In this document: in pieces, positions 7,629 through 18,042 of the stretch
Layout of the letters: each line of letters starts with the position of its first letter
How positions within the stretch are numbered: position 1 is the first letter of the stretch
Source: Pseudomonas anatoliensis
GTDB taxonomy: Bacteria > Pseudomonadota > Gammaproteobacteria > Pseudomonadales > Pseudomonadaceae
Assembly: GCF_017976235.1 (NCBI RefSeq)
Contig: NZ_JACVHC010000001.1
Location: forward strand, 744,001-808,000
Length of the DNA: 64,000 bases
Direction of reading: 5' to 3'
The notes under the pieces: model-generated
Database searches by the model: none
Seen by the model: the letters and a program-made list of their open reading frames with translations, nothing else
Told to the model about the DNA's origin: nothing
Made by a program: the position numbers and the translations under genes

Positions 7629-9266
7629 TCAATTCGTCGGTTGCAGGCGCCATCCTTCGGCGTGCCACTGCAGTTCATGGGTTGGGTTTAACGCCCGTAG
7701 AAACGCCTGATCGTGGGAAACCGCCACAATCGCCCCGGGAAATGTCTGCAAGGCTTGCTCGAAAGCTTCCACCGAAGTCAGATCAAGGTGATTGGTCGGC
7801 TCATCGAGCAACAGTAATTGCGCGGGTGTCTGGCGCCATAACGCCAGAGCAAGCGCGGCTTTCAGGCGTTCACCGCCACTGAGTGAACCGCAGGGCAGGG
7901 TGACGCGTTGCGCGTTGAGTTGCAGATGTGCCAGGTAACTGCGCAACGTGCCTTCGCTCAGCGGTGTTTGTTGCTCCTTCAGCTGTTCAACGATAGACAT
8001 ACGATCATCCAGCAACGTCAGGTGCTGATCGAGGAAAGCCAACGGCACATAGGTGATGCAGGTGCCGGAAAACGGCTTCAGTTCACCGCTTAGCAGGTTC
8101 AACAAGGTCGATTTGCCACAGCCGTTCGGGCCACTGACCGCAATGCGCATCGGCCCGTGGATGGCGAGGTTCAGCCGTGTCGATGGCGCGTCAATCGGTA
8201 GCCACGGCAAACGGGCGTCGATCAGCGTGCCGACCTGGCGCGTGCTCGGCACGATGCATCCCGGCAGATTGATCAAGACGCCGCCGTCAGGTACGACCTT
8301 CGCGAAGGCGTCTCGCACCCGGGTATCGAGATCGGTTTTATGTGACTGCTGGCCAAGGCGCACGTGGCCCATGATTTCCCGCGCAGCCGCTTTCATCGCC
8401 GCCCGTTCGAAGCCGGCCATGTTGCCGGTCTGTGCGTCGCGTCGACTGCTGGCGGCGTGCCGCTGGATTGTGTCGTGCTCGCGTTGCAGTCGTGCACGCT
8501 GGCGCTGGCGTTCGACTCGGGCCTGATCGAGCTTTGCCTGCGCCGCAGCTTGATGGAGCTGGCGCTGTTCAGTGAATTCTGAATAACGCCCCCTGAAGAC
8601 AGTCGCCCCCAATGGCGTGAGTTCGACAATTCGACGCATCTTTTCCAGTAACTGGCGGTCGTGACTGACGACAATCAGGCCACCGCGCCATGCTTGCAGT
8701 GTGTTCATCAGCCATTGCCGACCCGCGCGGTCGAGGTGGTTGGTCGGCTCATCCAGCACCAGTAATTGCGCGGGGTTCAGCAGCGCACCGATCAGGGCGA
8801 TTCGGGCCTGCTGGCCACCGCTGAGCGTTTGCGTCAGGTCGGTGGCAACGATGTCGGGCAGTCCGGCTTCATCCAGTCGCTGACGCAAGCGCTCCGGTAA
8901 ATCCCAGCGTTCGCCGATGAGGTCGAAATCCTCGCTACTGGCGCAACCCATCTCCAGCCGCTCGAGCGCCGCGAGTCCCGGCGCCGTGCCTGTTGCGTCG
9001 GCTACTGTTTGCCCGCAGGAGGCGACGAAGTTTTGCGCAACGTAATTCACCGAAACTGAACGCACCAAACTGCCGGTGCCAGGCTGCAATTGTCCGGCTA
9101 TCAGCCGCGCGAGCACGCTTTTGCCGACGCCATTGCGACCCACGATAGCCGTCGGCAGATGATCGAATTTGAGATTGAGGTCGTTGAAAATCGTCTCGCC
9201 ATTGGCGAATTGAAAGCCCATTTGATTCAGGGAGACGAGTGCAGACGTACGCGAGACGTGAGTCAT
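7629..9266 (-). CDS. ABC-F family ATPase
   Basis: 545-aa soluble protein with two ABC ATPase domains and no membrane segment, the hallmark of ABC-F proteins that act on the ribosome. Domain 1: Walker A GRNGVGKS, signature LSGGQQARI, Walker B LLVLDEPTNHLD. A basic coiled linker rich in R/Q (about residues 240-320) holds the P-site tRNA interaction motif region. Domain 2: GPNGCGKST, LSGGERLKAALA, LLLLDEPTNHLD. ATG at 9266 has GGAGGT upstream; a 17-codon extension does not. Probably a YheS/Uup-type translation factor; which subfamily cannot be settled by eye. Confidence 0.9.
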   Translation of the reverse strand: MTHVSRTSALVSLNQMGFQFANGETIFNDLNLKFDHLPTAIVGRNGVGKSVLARLIAGQLQPGTGSLVRSVSVNYVAQNFVASCGQTVADATGTAPGLAALERLEMGCASSEDFDLIGERWDLPERLRQRLDEAGLPDIVATDLTQTLSGGQQARIALIGALLNPAQLLVLDEPTNHLDRAGRQWLMNTLQAWRGGLIVVSHDRQLLEKMRRIVELTPLGATVFRGRYSEFTEQRQLHQAAAQAKLDQARVERQRQRARLQREHDTIQRHAASSRRDAQTGNMAGFERAAMKAAAREIMGHVRLGQQSHKTDLDTRVRDAFAKVVPDGGVLINLPGCIVPSTRQVGTLIDARLPWLPIDAPSTRLNLAIHGPMRIAVSGPNGCGKSTLLNLLSGELKPFSGTCITYVPLAFLDQHLTLLDDRMSIVEQLKEQQTPLSEGTLRSYLAHLQLNAQRVTLPCGSLSGGERLKAALALALWRQTPAQLLLLDEPTNHLDLTSVEAFEQALQTFPGAIVAVSHDQAFLRALNPTHELQWHAEGWRLQPTN

Positions 9267-9410
9267 CGGCACCTCCAGAAAATGTCGTGAAAGCTGACAA
9301 GCGCTAATAAGCGGCAAGTCGCGATTACATTTTTAGAAGGCCGGGTTGTTCACGTTTGCGATCATCCTGAGGAGGGAAGGTGGCTAGCCTAGAGGACGAC
9401 GCACAGCCGA

Positions 9411-10448
9411 TCAAGGGGCGACTGCCATCTCGCTCATGCGTTCGAGAAACATCGCGAGCGCCACTTCTTCGGTGCGCAGCCCCTTGCGTACGCGTGGGCG
9501 CGGCAATTCGGCAAGCGCGCCGAGCATGAAATTTTCCACCACGGCAGGGTGGATGTAGCACTTGCGGCACACTGCAGGCGTGTTGCCCAACTGTTTGGCA
9601 ACGCCTTTGACCATGTCCACCACATGCCGTTTAGCTTCGGTTTCTGACTCATGTTTTAGCTCGCGCAACACGGCGAGGGCCAAGGCACTGCCGGCCCAGG
9701 TGCGGTAGTCCTTGGCGGTGAAGTCGGCGCCGGTCAGGGTTTTCAGGTAGGTGTTGACGTCAGAAGAGCTGACGGTGTGCCGTTCGCCATGTTCATCCAG
9801 ATACTGAAACAGGTTCTGCCCGGGAAGTTCCAGGCAGCGTTTGATGACCCGCGCCAGGCGCCGGTCCTTCACGGTGATCTGGTGTTCGATACCGCTCTTG
9901 CCGCGAAACTGGAACAGAATCGCGCTGCCGTTGACCTCGACATGCCGACTGCGCAGGGTGGTCAGACCGTAGGAGCGATTATCCCGCGCGTATTGCGTAT
10001 TGCCGACTCGAATCAAAGTCGCATCGAGCAAGGTGATCACCGTGGCCATGACCTTGTCGCGACTGAAACCGGGTGCAGCCAACAGTGCTTCCAGTTGTTT
10101 GCGTAACTTCGGTAATGCCTGGCCGAACTCGCGAAGCCGCGAATACTTGTCGGCATCACGCACTTCACGCCAGCGCGCGTGATAACGGTATTGCTTGCGA
10201 CCACGGGCATCGCGGCCGGTGGCTTGAAGATGACCGCTCGGGTCGGGGCAGATCCACACGTCGGTGTACGCTGGCGGCACGGCGAGGGTGTTGATGCGTT
10301 TGATTTCATCCGCATCGGTAATGCGTTGGCCCGACGGTTCGAAATAACTGAACTTGCCGCGCAGTTTTTTGCGGGTGATGCCGGGCTGTGTGTCATCGAC
10401 GTAATGCAGGTCGGATGGCAGTGCATCGGTCAGCTCGGTGTCGGGCAT
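9411..10448 (-). CDS. DNA topoisomerase IB
   Basis: 345-aa eukaryote/poxvirus-like type IB topoisomerase, which relaxes supercoils through a 3'-phosphotyrosine intermediate. Visible family motifs: KKLRGKFSYFEPSG and VPPAYTDVWICPDPSGHLQATGRDARGRKQYRYH region, RVGNTQYARDNRSYG with catalytic Arg, KDYRTWAGS, and CRKCYIHPAV carrying the nucleophilic Tyr near the C-terminus. ATG at 10448 is preceded by AAGGAAG; the longer frame to 10496 has no such support. Monocistronic, between an ABC-F gene and modC. Confidence 0.93.
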   Translation of the reverse strand: MPDTELTDALPSDLHYVDDTQPGITRKKLRGKFSYFEPSGQRITDADEIKRINTLAVPPAYTDVWICPDPSGHLQATGRDARGRKQYRYHARWREVRDADKYSRLREFGQALPKLRKQLEALLAAPGFSRDKVMATVITLLDATLIRVGNTQYARDNRSYGLTTLRSRHVEVNGSAILFQFRGKSGIEHQITVKDRRLARVIKRCLELPGQNLFQYLDEHGERHTVSSSDVNTYLKTLTGADFTAKDYRTWAGSALALAVLRELKHESETEAKRHVVDMVKGVAKQLGNTPAVCRKCYIHPAVVENFMLGALAELPRPRVRKGLRTEEVALAMFLERMSEMAVAP

Positions 10449-10520
10449 GGCGGCTTCCTTCGGTGGCGCAGTGGTCGTTAAAACCATTGACCGCACGCCG
10501 AAGCCGTCGTGCCGAATGAT

Positions 10521-11600
10521 TTACGCGAGCACCGCGACTGCCTTTATTTGCGCCCACAAGTGAAGGCCAGGACGCACGCCCAATTGGTCACGGGAGAACC
10601 TGGTAATGCGCGCCAGCAACGGCGTGCCGCCCGCGTCGAGACGAATCAACACATGCGCGGCATTGTCCGCCGCCTGCTCACTGATGACGGTGACCGGCAG
10701 GCGATTGAGGATGCTGCTGGATTCGCTGTTTTGCAGGGTCAGGCTGATGTCGCGCGCATGTACCTTGCAACGCAAGGTCTGGCCCACCGCCATTGGCGCA
10801 TGCGTTACGCGGATGCTCATTTCGGTGGCCGGCAATTGCAGGCTCAGCAGCTGATAATCCGCGTCGTAGGCGCAGACCTGACCTTCGATGATCACGCCCG
10901 CGTCATCGCCCATGGCCATCGGCAAGTCCAGACGGGCCAGGGTTTCACCAATCGGCCCGCTGGCCAGGGCCTTGCCGTCGCTGAGCAGCACCAGATGATC
11001 GGCCAGGCGCGCGACTTCGTCCTGCGCATGGCTGACGTACAGCAGCGGAATATCCAGCTCGTCATGCAAGCGTTGCAGATAGGGCAGGATTTCGTTTTTG
11101 CGTTGACTGTCGAGTGCTGCCAGTGGCTCGTCCATCAACAGCAGTTTCGGGCTGGTCAGCAGCGCACGGGCGATGCCGACACGCTGACGCTCGCCACCCG
11201 AGAGATGCTGGGGATGACGCTCAAGCAAATGACCAATGCCGAGCAATTCAGTCGCGTGCGTCATGTCGACCCGGCGCTGGGACTTGGCAATACGTTTGAG
11301 GCCGAATTGCAGATTGGCCAACACTGACAAATGTGGAAACAGGCTGGCCTCTTGGAATACATAACCCAGTGCGCGTTTGTGCGGCGGGACGAAAATACCG
11401 TTGTCGCTGTCCTGCCACACCTCGTCGTTGACCCGGATAAAGCCTTGCTCCGCGCGTTCGAGCCCGGCGATGCAGCGCAGGCACGTGGTTTTGCCCGACC
11501 CGGAATGGCCGAACAGCGCGCTGACGCCGCGGCCCGGCAAGTGCAGATCGACGTCCAGGCTGAAGCCTGAATAGGCCATCTTCAAACGTGCATCAATCAT
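10521..11600 (-). CDS. modC: Molybdate ABC transporter ATP-binding protein
   Basis: 359-aa ATPase that powers molybdate uptake with ModB. Walker [10 protein letters not shown], signature [16 protein letters not shown], Walker [13 protein letters not shown]-loop in [12 protein letters not shown]. The C-terminal third (about 290-355) is the Mop/TOBE molybdate-sensing domain ([15 protein letters not shown]). Starts 3 bases after modB; last gene of modABC. Confidence 0.96.
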   Translation of the reverse strand: MIDARLKMAYSGFSLDVDLHLPGRGVSALFGHSGSGKTTCLRCIAGLERAEQGFIRVNDEVWQDSDNGIFVPPHKRALGYVFQEASLFPHLSVLANLQFGLKRIAKSQRRVDMTHATELLGIGHLLERHPQHLSGGERQRVGIARALLTSPKLLLMDEPLAALDSQRKNEILPYLQRLHDELDIPLLYVSHAQDEVARLADHLVLLSDGKALASGPIGETLARLDLPMAMGDDAGVIIEGQVCAYDADYQLLSLQLPATEMSIRVTHAPMAVGQTLRCKVHARDISLTLQNSESSSILNRLPVTVISEQAADNAAHVLIRLDAGGTPLLARITRFSRDQLGVRPGLHLWAQIKAVAVLA

Positions 11601-11603
11601 CGA

Positions 11604-12284
11604 TCAGCTCCAGCCCGCGCGGGTCTTGCGGCTGGAGTACAGCGCAAGCAACACCACAAACGAAAACACCAGCATCGCGCCAGCCAGCCAGTGGGCCTGT
11701 GCGTATTCCATCGCTTCAACGTGATCGTAGATTTGCACCGAGACCACGCGGGTCTTGTCGGGGATATTGCCGCCAATCATCAGCACGACGCCGAACTCAC
11801 CAACGGTATGTGCGAACCCGAGGATGGCCGCTGTGATGAAACCGGGGCGGGCCAGCGGCAGGATCACGCTGAAAAAGGTGTCCCACGGATTGGCGCGCAA
11901 CGTTGCGGCAACTTCCAGCGGGCGGGTGCCGATTGCCGAAAACGCGTTTTGCAACGGTTGCACCACGAACGGCATGGAATAGATCACAGAACCAATCACC
12001 AGCCCGGTGAAACTGAACGTCAGAGTGCCGAGCCCCAGCCATTGGGTGAACTGGCCAAGAAAACCGTGTGGTCCCATCATCAGCAACAGATAAAAACCGA
12101 TGACGGTCGGCGGCAGCACGAGGGGCAGGGCGACGATCGCCCCGACCGGGCCGCGCAACCATGAGCGAGTGCGCGACAACCACAGGGCAATCGGCGTGCC
12201 GATAACCAAAAGGATCGCGGTGGTCAGGGACGCCAGTTTCAGGGTCAGCCAGATCGCCGCGAAATCGGCACTCGTCAGCGACAT
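11604..12284 (-). CDS. modB: Molybdate ABC transporter permease
   Basis: 226-aa inner-membrane permease with about five hydrophobic segments and the binding-protein-dependent transport signature ([29 protein letters not shown]). Its ATG directly follows the modA stop (TAAATG), so translation is coupled. Works with ModA (periplasmic binding) and ModC (ATPase). Confidence 0.96.
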   Translation of the reverse strand: MSLTSADFAAIWLTLKLASLTTAILLVIGTPIALWLSRTRSWLRGPVGAIVALPLVLPPTVIGFYLLLMMGPHGFLGQFTQWLGLGTLTFSFTGLVIGSVIYSMPFVVQPLQNAFSAIGTRPLEVAATLRANPWDTFFSVILPLARPGFITAAILGFAHTVGEFGVVLMIGGNIPDKTRVVSVQIYDHVEAMEYAQAHWLAGAMLVFSFVVLLALYSSRKTRAGWS

Positions 12285-13088
<804 letters not shown>

Positions 13089-13124
13089 TTACTTGAGGTG
13101 GACTGCGCCATTGCAAATGGGGAA

Positions 13125-13152
13125 ATCGCTATGTAGCGAAATATATAGCGAT
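13125..13152. promoter_or_regulatory. ModE-type operator upstream of modA
   Basis: Inverted repeat ATCGCTATGTA (13125-13135), 6-base spacer, TATATAGCGAT (13142-13152); the arms agree at 10 of 11 positions and match the ModE consensus of CGnTATATA half-sites around a short spacer. ModE-molybdate would repress modABC when molybdate is plentiful. modE itself is not in the window. Confidence 0.8.
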
Positions 13153-13220
13153 CCCCACTGTGTGGCGAGAGGATTTATCCTGACGAACCGCCTGACCTGA
13201 AACGCATCCCCCGCGCGGCA

Positions 13221-14285
13221 TCAACGCACAATCAGCTTCGCCAATGCACCCTCGGCCAATTGGCGAGTCAGTTCAGCACTGCCGAGGTCTTGGCCCAGCG
13301 TGAATGCCTGACCTGCCCAGAGGTTGGCAAACTGCGCATCATCTTTTGCACGCAGCGGCATCAGGGCGCCACCGGCCAACGGGAATGCCGGTGCTTTGGC
13401 CGAAATTGGCCCCAGTTCGCGCATCACACGGTTGAGAATGCCCCGCGCCGGGCGTCCAGTGAAAATGTTGGTGATCGCGGTTTCACTCTCTTTGGCAGTG
13501 CGCAGAGCCTTGTGATGAGAGGCGCTGACTTTCGCTTCCGGGGTGAACAGGTATGCGGTGCCGACCTGTACCGCTGACGCCCCCAGCATGAAGGCGGCCG
13601 CGACGCCTCGCGCATCGGCGATTGCACCGGCGGCAATCACCGGCACTGTCACCGCATCGACGATCTGCGGCACCAGTGCGAACGTGCCGACTTGACTGCT
13701 CAAGTCCTCGCTGAGAAACATCCCGCGATGACCGCCGGCCTCGTAGCCCATGGCGATGATCGCGTCACAGCCATTGTGTTCGAGCCAGATCGCTTCATCG
13801 ACGGTGGTTGCCGAGGAGAGGATTTTTGCGCCAGTGGCCTTCACTCGATCGAGCAGGGATTTCTCCGGCAAACCGAAGTGAAAACTCACCACCTCCGGCC
13901 GGAATTCTTCCAGCACTTCGCACGCCGCCGTATCGAACGGCGCCCGGTTGGATATAGGTGTAGGCGCATCGAAGTCGACACCCAGTTCGCGGTAGTAAGG
14001 TTCCAGCAGTTTCTTCCACTCGCGTGCGCGTTGCTCATGAGCAGTGGGTGGCTGGTGGCAGAAAAAATTCACATTGAAGGGCTTGTCGGTGTGTTCGCGA
14101 ATCGTCTTCAGCTCTTCGCGTAACTGCTCGATGCTCAGCATCGCCGCCGGCATCGAACCCAGGCCGCCAGCGTTGCACACGGCGATCACCATGGATGAGT
14201 TTGTCGCACCGGCCATCGGGCCCTGAATGATCGGCGATTGAATGCCGAGCAGGTCGAGAATACGTGTGTCTGGCCATTGGCTCAT
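13221..14285 (-). CDS. NAD(P)H-dependent flavin oxidoreductase, nitronate monooxygenase-like
   Basis: 354-aa FMN-dependent TIM-barrel enzyme of the nitronate monooxygenase/2-nitropropane dioxygenase family. Motifs: SPIIQGPMAGATN at the N-terminus, NVNFFCH, AIIAMGYEAGGHRG (FMN phosphate binding), PVIAAGAIADARGV, GTAYLFTPEA. These suggest oxidative detoxification of nitronates, though several relatives are NADH:quinone reductases. Stands alone, between the mod operon and the large secreted-protein gene. Confidence 0.85.
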   Translation of the reverse strand: MSQWPDTRILDLLGIQSPIIQGPMAGATNSSMVIAVCNAGGLGSMPAAMLSIEQLREELKTIREHTDKPFNVNFFCHQPPTAHEQRAREWKKLLEPYYRELGVDFDAPTPISNRAPFDTAACEVLEEFRPEVVSFHFGLPEKSLLDRVKATGAKILSSATTVDEAIWLEHNGCDAIIAMGYEAGGHRGMFLSEDLSSQVGTFALVPQIVDAVTVPVIAAGAIADARGVAAAFMLGASAVQVGTAYLFTPEAKVSASHHKALRTAKESETAITNIFTGRPARGILNRVMRELGPISAKAPAFPLAGGALMPLRAKDDAQFANLWAGQAFTLGQDLGSAELTRQLAEGALAKLIVR

Positions 14286-14397
14286 GGAAGCGGACTCCGA
14301 ACGATGAAACGGGGCAGGGACGGCGAAGCCGGTTTTTTACCAGCAAAACCAGGCTCCGGGCCACTTTGAAATTGTGAACATCGCCTGACGCAGGTTC

Positions 14398-16857
14398 TCA
14401 GCGTCGATGAAATCCGCCGCCACCACCGCCTCCTCCTCCTCCATAGGAGCGGTTCATGTTTCGTGAGGAGTTTTGAAAATTATGGGTGCGCTGATTGCCC
14501 AGGTTGCGCGCGGCGGATTCACGGTTGAGGTTTTGCAATTGGGCGTTGTTATTGATCGGAGTTGGGCGGTTTGCCCCGCCCTTGACCACGGATTGCCAGC
14601 CATCATCGGTCTTCTTGTAGACATTGCCATCGCGGCCGGCATACACGTTGTCGCCTACGCGTGCGGCGCCGGCGTTTTTTCCGCGAACACTGCCGTATTG
14701 GGTGGTATTACCGGTATTGGGGTTATATGCCGCGCCGCGACTGGCTGTGACTTGAGTGCCGTTGCGCGTATTGCCGGCGGTGACCTTCTGGCCGGCGATC
14801 GCGCCACCGTTCGGTCCCGTCGCCACACCACTGCGTCCGGCCGCATAGTTACCGGTATAGACATTGTGCACGGCACCGCGTTGGCCTGCTGCCGCAACGC
14901 CTGTGCGCGAGTTATACGAAGAGCCAACCTGACCCGCCCAGCGATTGCCGGTCCAGGCGTTGTAACCGGCACCAGCGCGGCTGACCGTCGCCCGGTCACC
15001 CCATTGATGATAGATGTTGCCCGTGGTGCCGGCCCATCCACCCGGTCCCCAGGCCACGGCACCGCCGCGATATCCGTAGGCTGCGCCACCCCACGCCAGC
15101 GGTGCCGGATACAAGCGCGGCCCCCAGGCGTAACCCCAACCATAATTACCCCACCACGGATATGCACCCCAGCCCCAACCCATGGCGACGGTACTGCTGC
15201 CCCAACTCCAGCCGAAACCGAAACCGAAGGTCCAGCCAGTCCAGGGCGTGTAACGGATGGCGACGCCGAACCCATAAGTCACTGGCGGCCCGTACCAGAC
15301 GCTGCCAACCCACGGCGTGTATGGGTAACCGGTGCCGTAAACCACCACGCCGGTGGCGGGATCTAGATTGGAACCCTGATAACCCGGTGTATAGCCGACC
15401 ACCACGGTATCGCCGCTGGCCTCATAGACTTTGACGTAAGTCAGATAGTGCATGGGCGAGCTGGGTGGGATTGAGTAGATCACCGCCGGCACAGAACTGG
15501 CCACGATCCACGGGCCATTCACTGTGGTGGCGGTAAACCAGATACCGTTTTCCACCGCATACCAACTGTTGTTGTCGACCCGGATGATCGGCGTTGCACT
15601 GTTGACCACATACTGCAGCGGAGTGCTGTTGATGGCTTTGAGTTGTGGTTCGCCATCGAACTGCGGCGAGGTCATTTTCACCGCGCTTTTCTTGATTGCC
15701 GAGGTCTGCGGGATGGTCGCAGCAATCGCGGCTTCCTTGGCTTGTGGCGTGCCGGCGACCGAGGCTTTGACGTTTTCTTTCGGGCTGTCGTCGGGGATAT
15801 TGGCGAAGTCTGCCGGCAACTGGTCCGCTGATGTAAACGTCCATGGGCCGTTCATGTCACCGGCGCGGAACCAGCGACCGGAAATCAGCACGTAACTGTT
15901 CTGATCACCGATCTCCTTGAAGATGTGCCCGGTGGTATTGGTCACGTATAAAAGCCGAGTTCCCTCAATCGGCAGCCACTGTGGCGCTCCATCGGTGACA
16001 AGCAGCTCGGTGGGCGTAGTGGCGACAAAGATTTTTGGCTGCGGCGGCTTGGCCAGGCTGGGAACCTTGTCTTTCGGGTCACTCTGCCCTGTCAACAGAT
16101 CCACCTGGCGACTGGCGATTGCGGCCTGCTTGGCTTTTTCCAGTTCGGCGGGCGGCGTGGGCAGACGGGTGTAATCGCCGTTGAGCTGGTCAGCAACCAT
16201 CCAGCCATCGAAGACATGCAGGTAATGTTTGTCCTGCGCATCCTTCAGCAGCAGAGGTCGGGTGTTGATCACCCGTTGCAGCGCTGTGCTCTCAACCGGA
16301 CGATAGGCTGCATCGCCGTCGATGTAGACAAGCATCGCCGGGACGTCGGAGCTGATGATCGCGGGCGGAGTGTTTTCCAGAGGCGCGTTGTCAGCTTTCT
16401 GCTCTGCCGATAGCACCCCGACGGCGGCCTCGAGTTGATCCAGTGAAATGGTTTTTTTCCGGCTCTCGGCGTCTTTTTCCAGCACCGCCAGCCATTTGTC
16501 AGCCTGAGCGGCATCAGCGGGGAAGTCGGCTTTGATGATTTTGTATTGATCGAGTGCAACCCAGCGCGTGGCCTTGTCGACCAGCGTATGGGCACTGAAC
16601 TGAACGATGCCGTAAGTGGTTTTTCCATCGGCGCCGGTGGCTTCAACGGCAGCGCGGGCATTGAGGGTGTAGCCGTCCCAACTGTCGAGTTGCGGCTGAT
16701 ATACGGTCAGTTTGGCCTTCTCGCTGGTGATGACTTGCGGCCATGATGGCTCACTGGGTGCCGGCTCGCCGGGCTTGGTGGCCGGCGCCGCCCATGCATT
16801 ATTAAAGGCCAGCAGACACAGCATCAGCATCACTGAAAAAGAACGCGGGTAAGACAT
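14398..16857 (-). CDS. Large secreted Gly/Trp-rich protein (carbohydrate-binding V/XII-like)
   Basis: 819 aa after choosing the ATG at 16857 (AAGGAG upstream), which opens a clean signal peptide (MLMLCLLAFNNAWA). The N-terminal ~430 residues are a soluble region with repeated short modules ending in phrases such as VFDGWMVADQLNGDYTRL, YVLISGRWFRAGDMNGPWTF and WYAVENGIWFTATTVNGPW. A Trp/Gly/Tyr-rich stretch follows (GWTFGFGFGWSWG) and then a low-complexity C-terminus of G-N-T-rich repeats (YNAWTGNRWAG, YNSRTGVAAAG, HNVYTGNYAAG, YNPNTGNTTQYG), ending in a run of ten Gly and FHRR. Exported, possibly surface- or matrix-associated. Relatives are labelled carbohydrate-binding family V/XII; function is not known. 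Confidence 0.82.
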   Translation of the reverse strand: MSYPRSFSVMLMLCLLAFNNAWAAPATKPGEPAPSEPSWPQVITSEKAKLTVYQPQLDSWDGYTLNARAAVEATGADGKTTYGIVQFSAHTLVDKATRWVALDQYKIIKADFPADAAQADKWLAVLEKDAESRKKTISLDQLEAAVGVLSAEQKADNAPLENTPPAIISSDVPAMLVYIDGDAAYRPVESTALQRVINTRPLLLKDAQDKHYLHVFDGWMVADQLNGDYTRLPTPPAELEKAKQAAIASRQVDLLTGQSDPKDKVPSLAKPPQPKIFVATTPTELLVTDGAPQWLPIEGTRLLYVTNTTGHIFKEIGDQNSYVLISGRWFRAGDMNGPWTFTSADQLPADFANIPDDSPKENVKASVAGTPQAKEAAIAATIPQTSAIKKSAVKMTSPQFDGEPQLKAINSTPLQYVVNSATPIIRVDNNSWYAVENGIWFTATTVNGPWIVASSVPAVIYSIPPSSPMHYLTYVKVYEASGDTVVVGYTPGYQGSNLDPATGVVVYGTGYPYTPWVGSVWYGPPVTYGFGVAIRYTPWTGWTFGFGFGWSWGSSTVAMGWGWGAYPWWGNYGWGYAWGPRLYPAPLAWGGAAYGYRGGAVAWGPGGWAGTTGNIYHQWGDRATVSRAGAGYNAWTGNRWAGQVGSSYNSRTGVAAAGQRGAVHNVYTGNYAAGRSGVATGPNGGAIAGQKVTAGNTRNGTQVTASRGAAYNPNTGNTTQYGSVRGKNAGAARVGDNVYAGRDGNVYKKTDDGWQSVVKGGANRPTPINNNAQLQNLNRESAARNLGNQRTHNFQNSSRNMNRSYGGGGGGGGGGFHRR

Positions 16858-17044
16858 GGTTCGCTCCTTCGACTGGCCGTTTTCCGAGGAATAACAGCGA
16901 AAGCACCACCGTCGAAAAAGCATAGTCGGCCACCATGGAAATACCCGGCCGATTCGCGGATTGGCTGAAAGTCGAGTGTGGCAACGTGTTGCGATGTGAT
17001 ATTTGAAAGCCATGACCCCTGAAACCCATCCATGAGACGCCATC

Positions 17045-18028
17045 ATGTTCAACGGTATTTTGATCAATAAAGACGACAGCGGTTATCGCGCCAACCTTCA
17101 ACAGATCAACGAAGACCAGTTGCCCGAGGGCGACGTGACCGTGGCCGTTGCGTACAGCACGTTGAATTTCAAGGATGGCTTGGCGATTACGGGCAGCAGC
17201 CCGGTGGTGCGCAAGTTCCCCTTGGTGCCGGGGATCGATCTGGCAGGCACCGTCGAGGTCAGCTCACATCCCGATTACAAAGTGGGCGATCAGGTGCTGC
17301 TCAATGGCTGGGGCGTGGGCGAGAGCCATTGGGGCGGCCTGGCGCAAAAGGCCCGGCTCAACGGCGACTGGCTGATTCCTTTGCCAAAAGCGTTTACCGC
17401 TGCTCAGGCAATGGCGATCGGCACGGCGGGTTACACCGCAATGTTGTGCATTTTGGCGCTTGAGCGTAATGGCGTGACGCCTGCGCAGGGCGAGGTGCTT
17501 GTGACTGGGGCTAATGGCGGCGTGGGCAGTTTTGCCATCGCGCTGCTGAGCAAGCTTGGCTATCGGGTTGTGGCGTCCACGGGCAGGGTGTCCGAGCATG
17601 AATATCTCAAGCAATTGGGCGCGACTGAAATCATCGACCGCGCGACTCTGTCCGAACCGGGCAAGCCGCTGGCCAAGGAGCGTTGGGCAGCGGTAATCGA
17701 TTCGGTCGGCAGTCACACGCTGGCGAATGCCTGCGCCAGTACGCGTGCTGAAGGCACCGTCGCCGCGTGCGGTCTGGCCCAGGGGATGGATTTCCCTGCC
17801 TCGGTGGCGCCGTTTATTTTGCGTGGCGTCACCCTGGCCGGCATCAACAGCGTGACTCAGCCAAAGGCGCGCCGCGTGGAGGCATGGGGTCGACTGGCGC
17901 AGGATCTGGACTTCGCCTTACTGCCATTGATCAGCCATGAAATAGCTCTAGGCGACGTTATCGATGCCGCGCCGAAACTGCTCGCAGGGCAGCTTCGCGG
18001 ACGCGTTGTGGTGGACGTCAATCGCTGA
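17045..18028 (+). CDS. acuI: AcuI/YhdH-type acryloyl-CoA reductase (MDR oxidoreductase)
   Basis: 327-aa NADPH-dependent medium-chain reductase. YSTLNFKDGLAITG, PGIDLAGTVE, WGVGESHWGG and the nucleotide fold VTGANGGVGSFAIALL are characteristic of the YhdH/AcuI group, which reduces acryloyl-CoA and so detoxifies acrylate. No zinc-binding Cys cluster, as expected. ATG at 17045, divergent from the secreted-protein gene with about 190 bases between the coding starts. A YhdH label with unknown substrate is the conservative reading. Confidence 0.88.
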   Translation: MFNGILINKDDSGYRANLQQINEDQLPEGDVTVAVAYSTLNFKDGLAITGSSPVVRKFPLVPGIDLAGTVEVSSHPDYKVGDQVLLNGWGVGESHWGGLAQKARLNGDWLIPLPKAFTAAQAMAIGTAGYTAMLCILALERNGVTPAQGEVLVTGANGGVGSFAIALLSKLGYRVVASTGRVSEHEYLKQLGATEIIDRATLSEPGKPLAKERWAAVIDSVGSHTLANACASTRAEGTVAACGLAQGMDFPASVAPFILRGVTLAGINSVTQPKARRVEAWGRLAQDLDFALLPLISHEIALGDVIDAAPKLLAGQLRGRVVVDVNR

Positions 18029-18042
18029 AGAATCATGCAGCT

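Noticed and set aside
10509..11327. 272-codon plus-strand frame opposite modC
   Set aside because: Antisense shadow of an unmistakable ModC.
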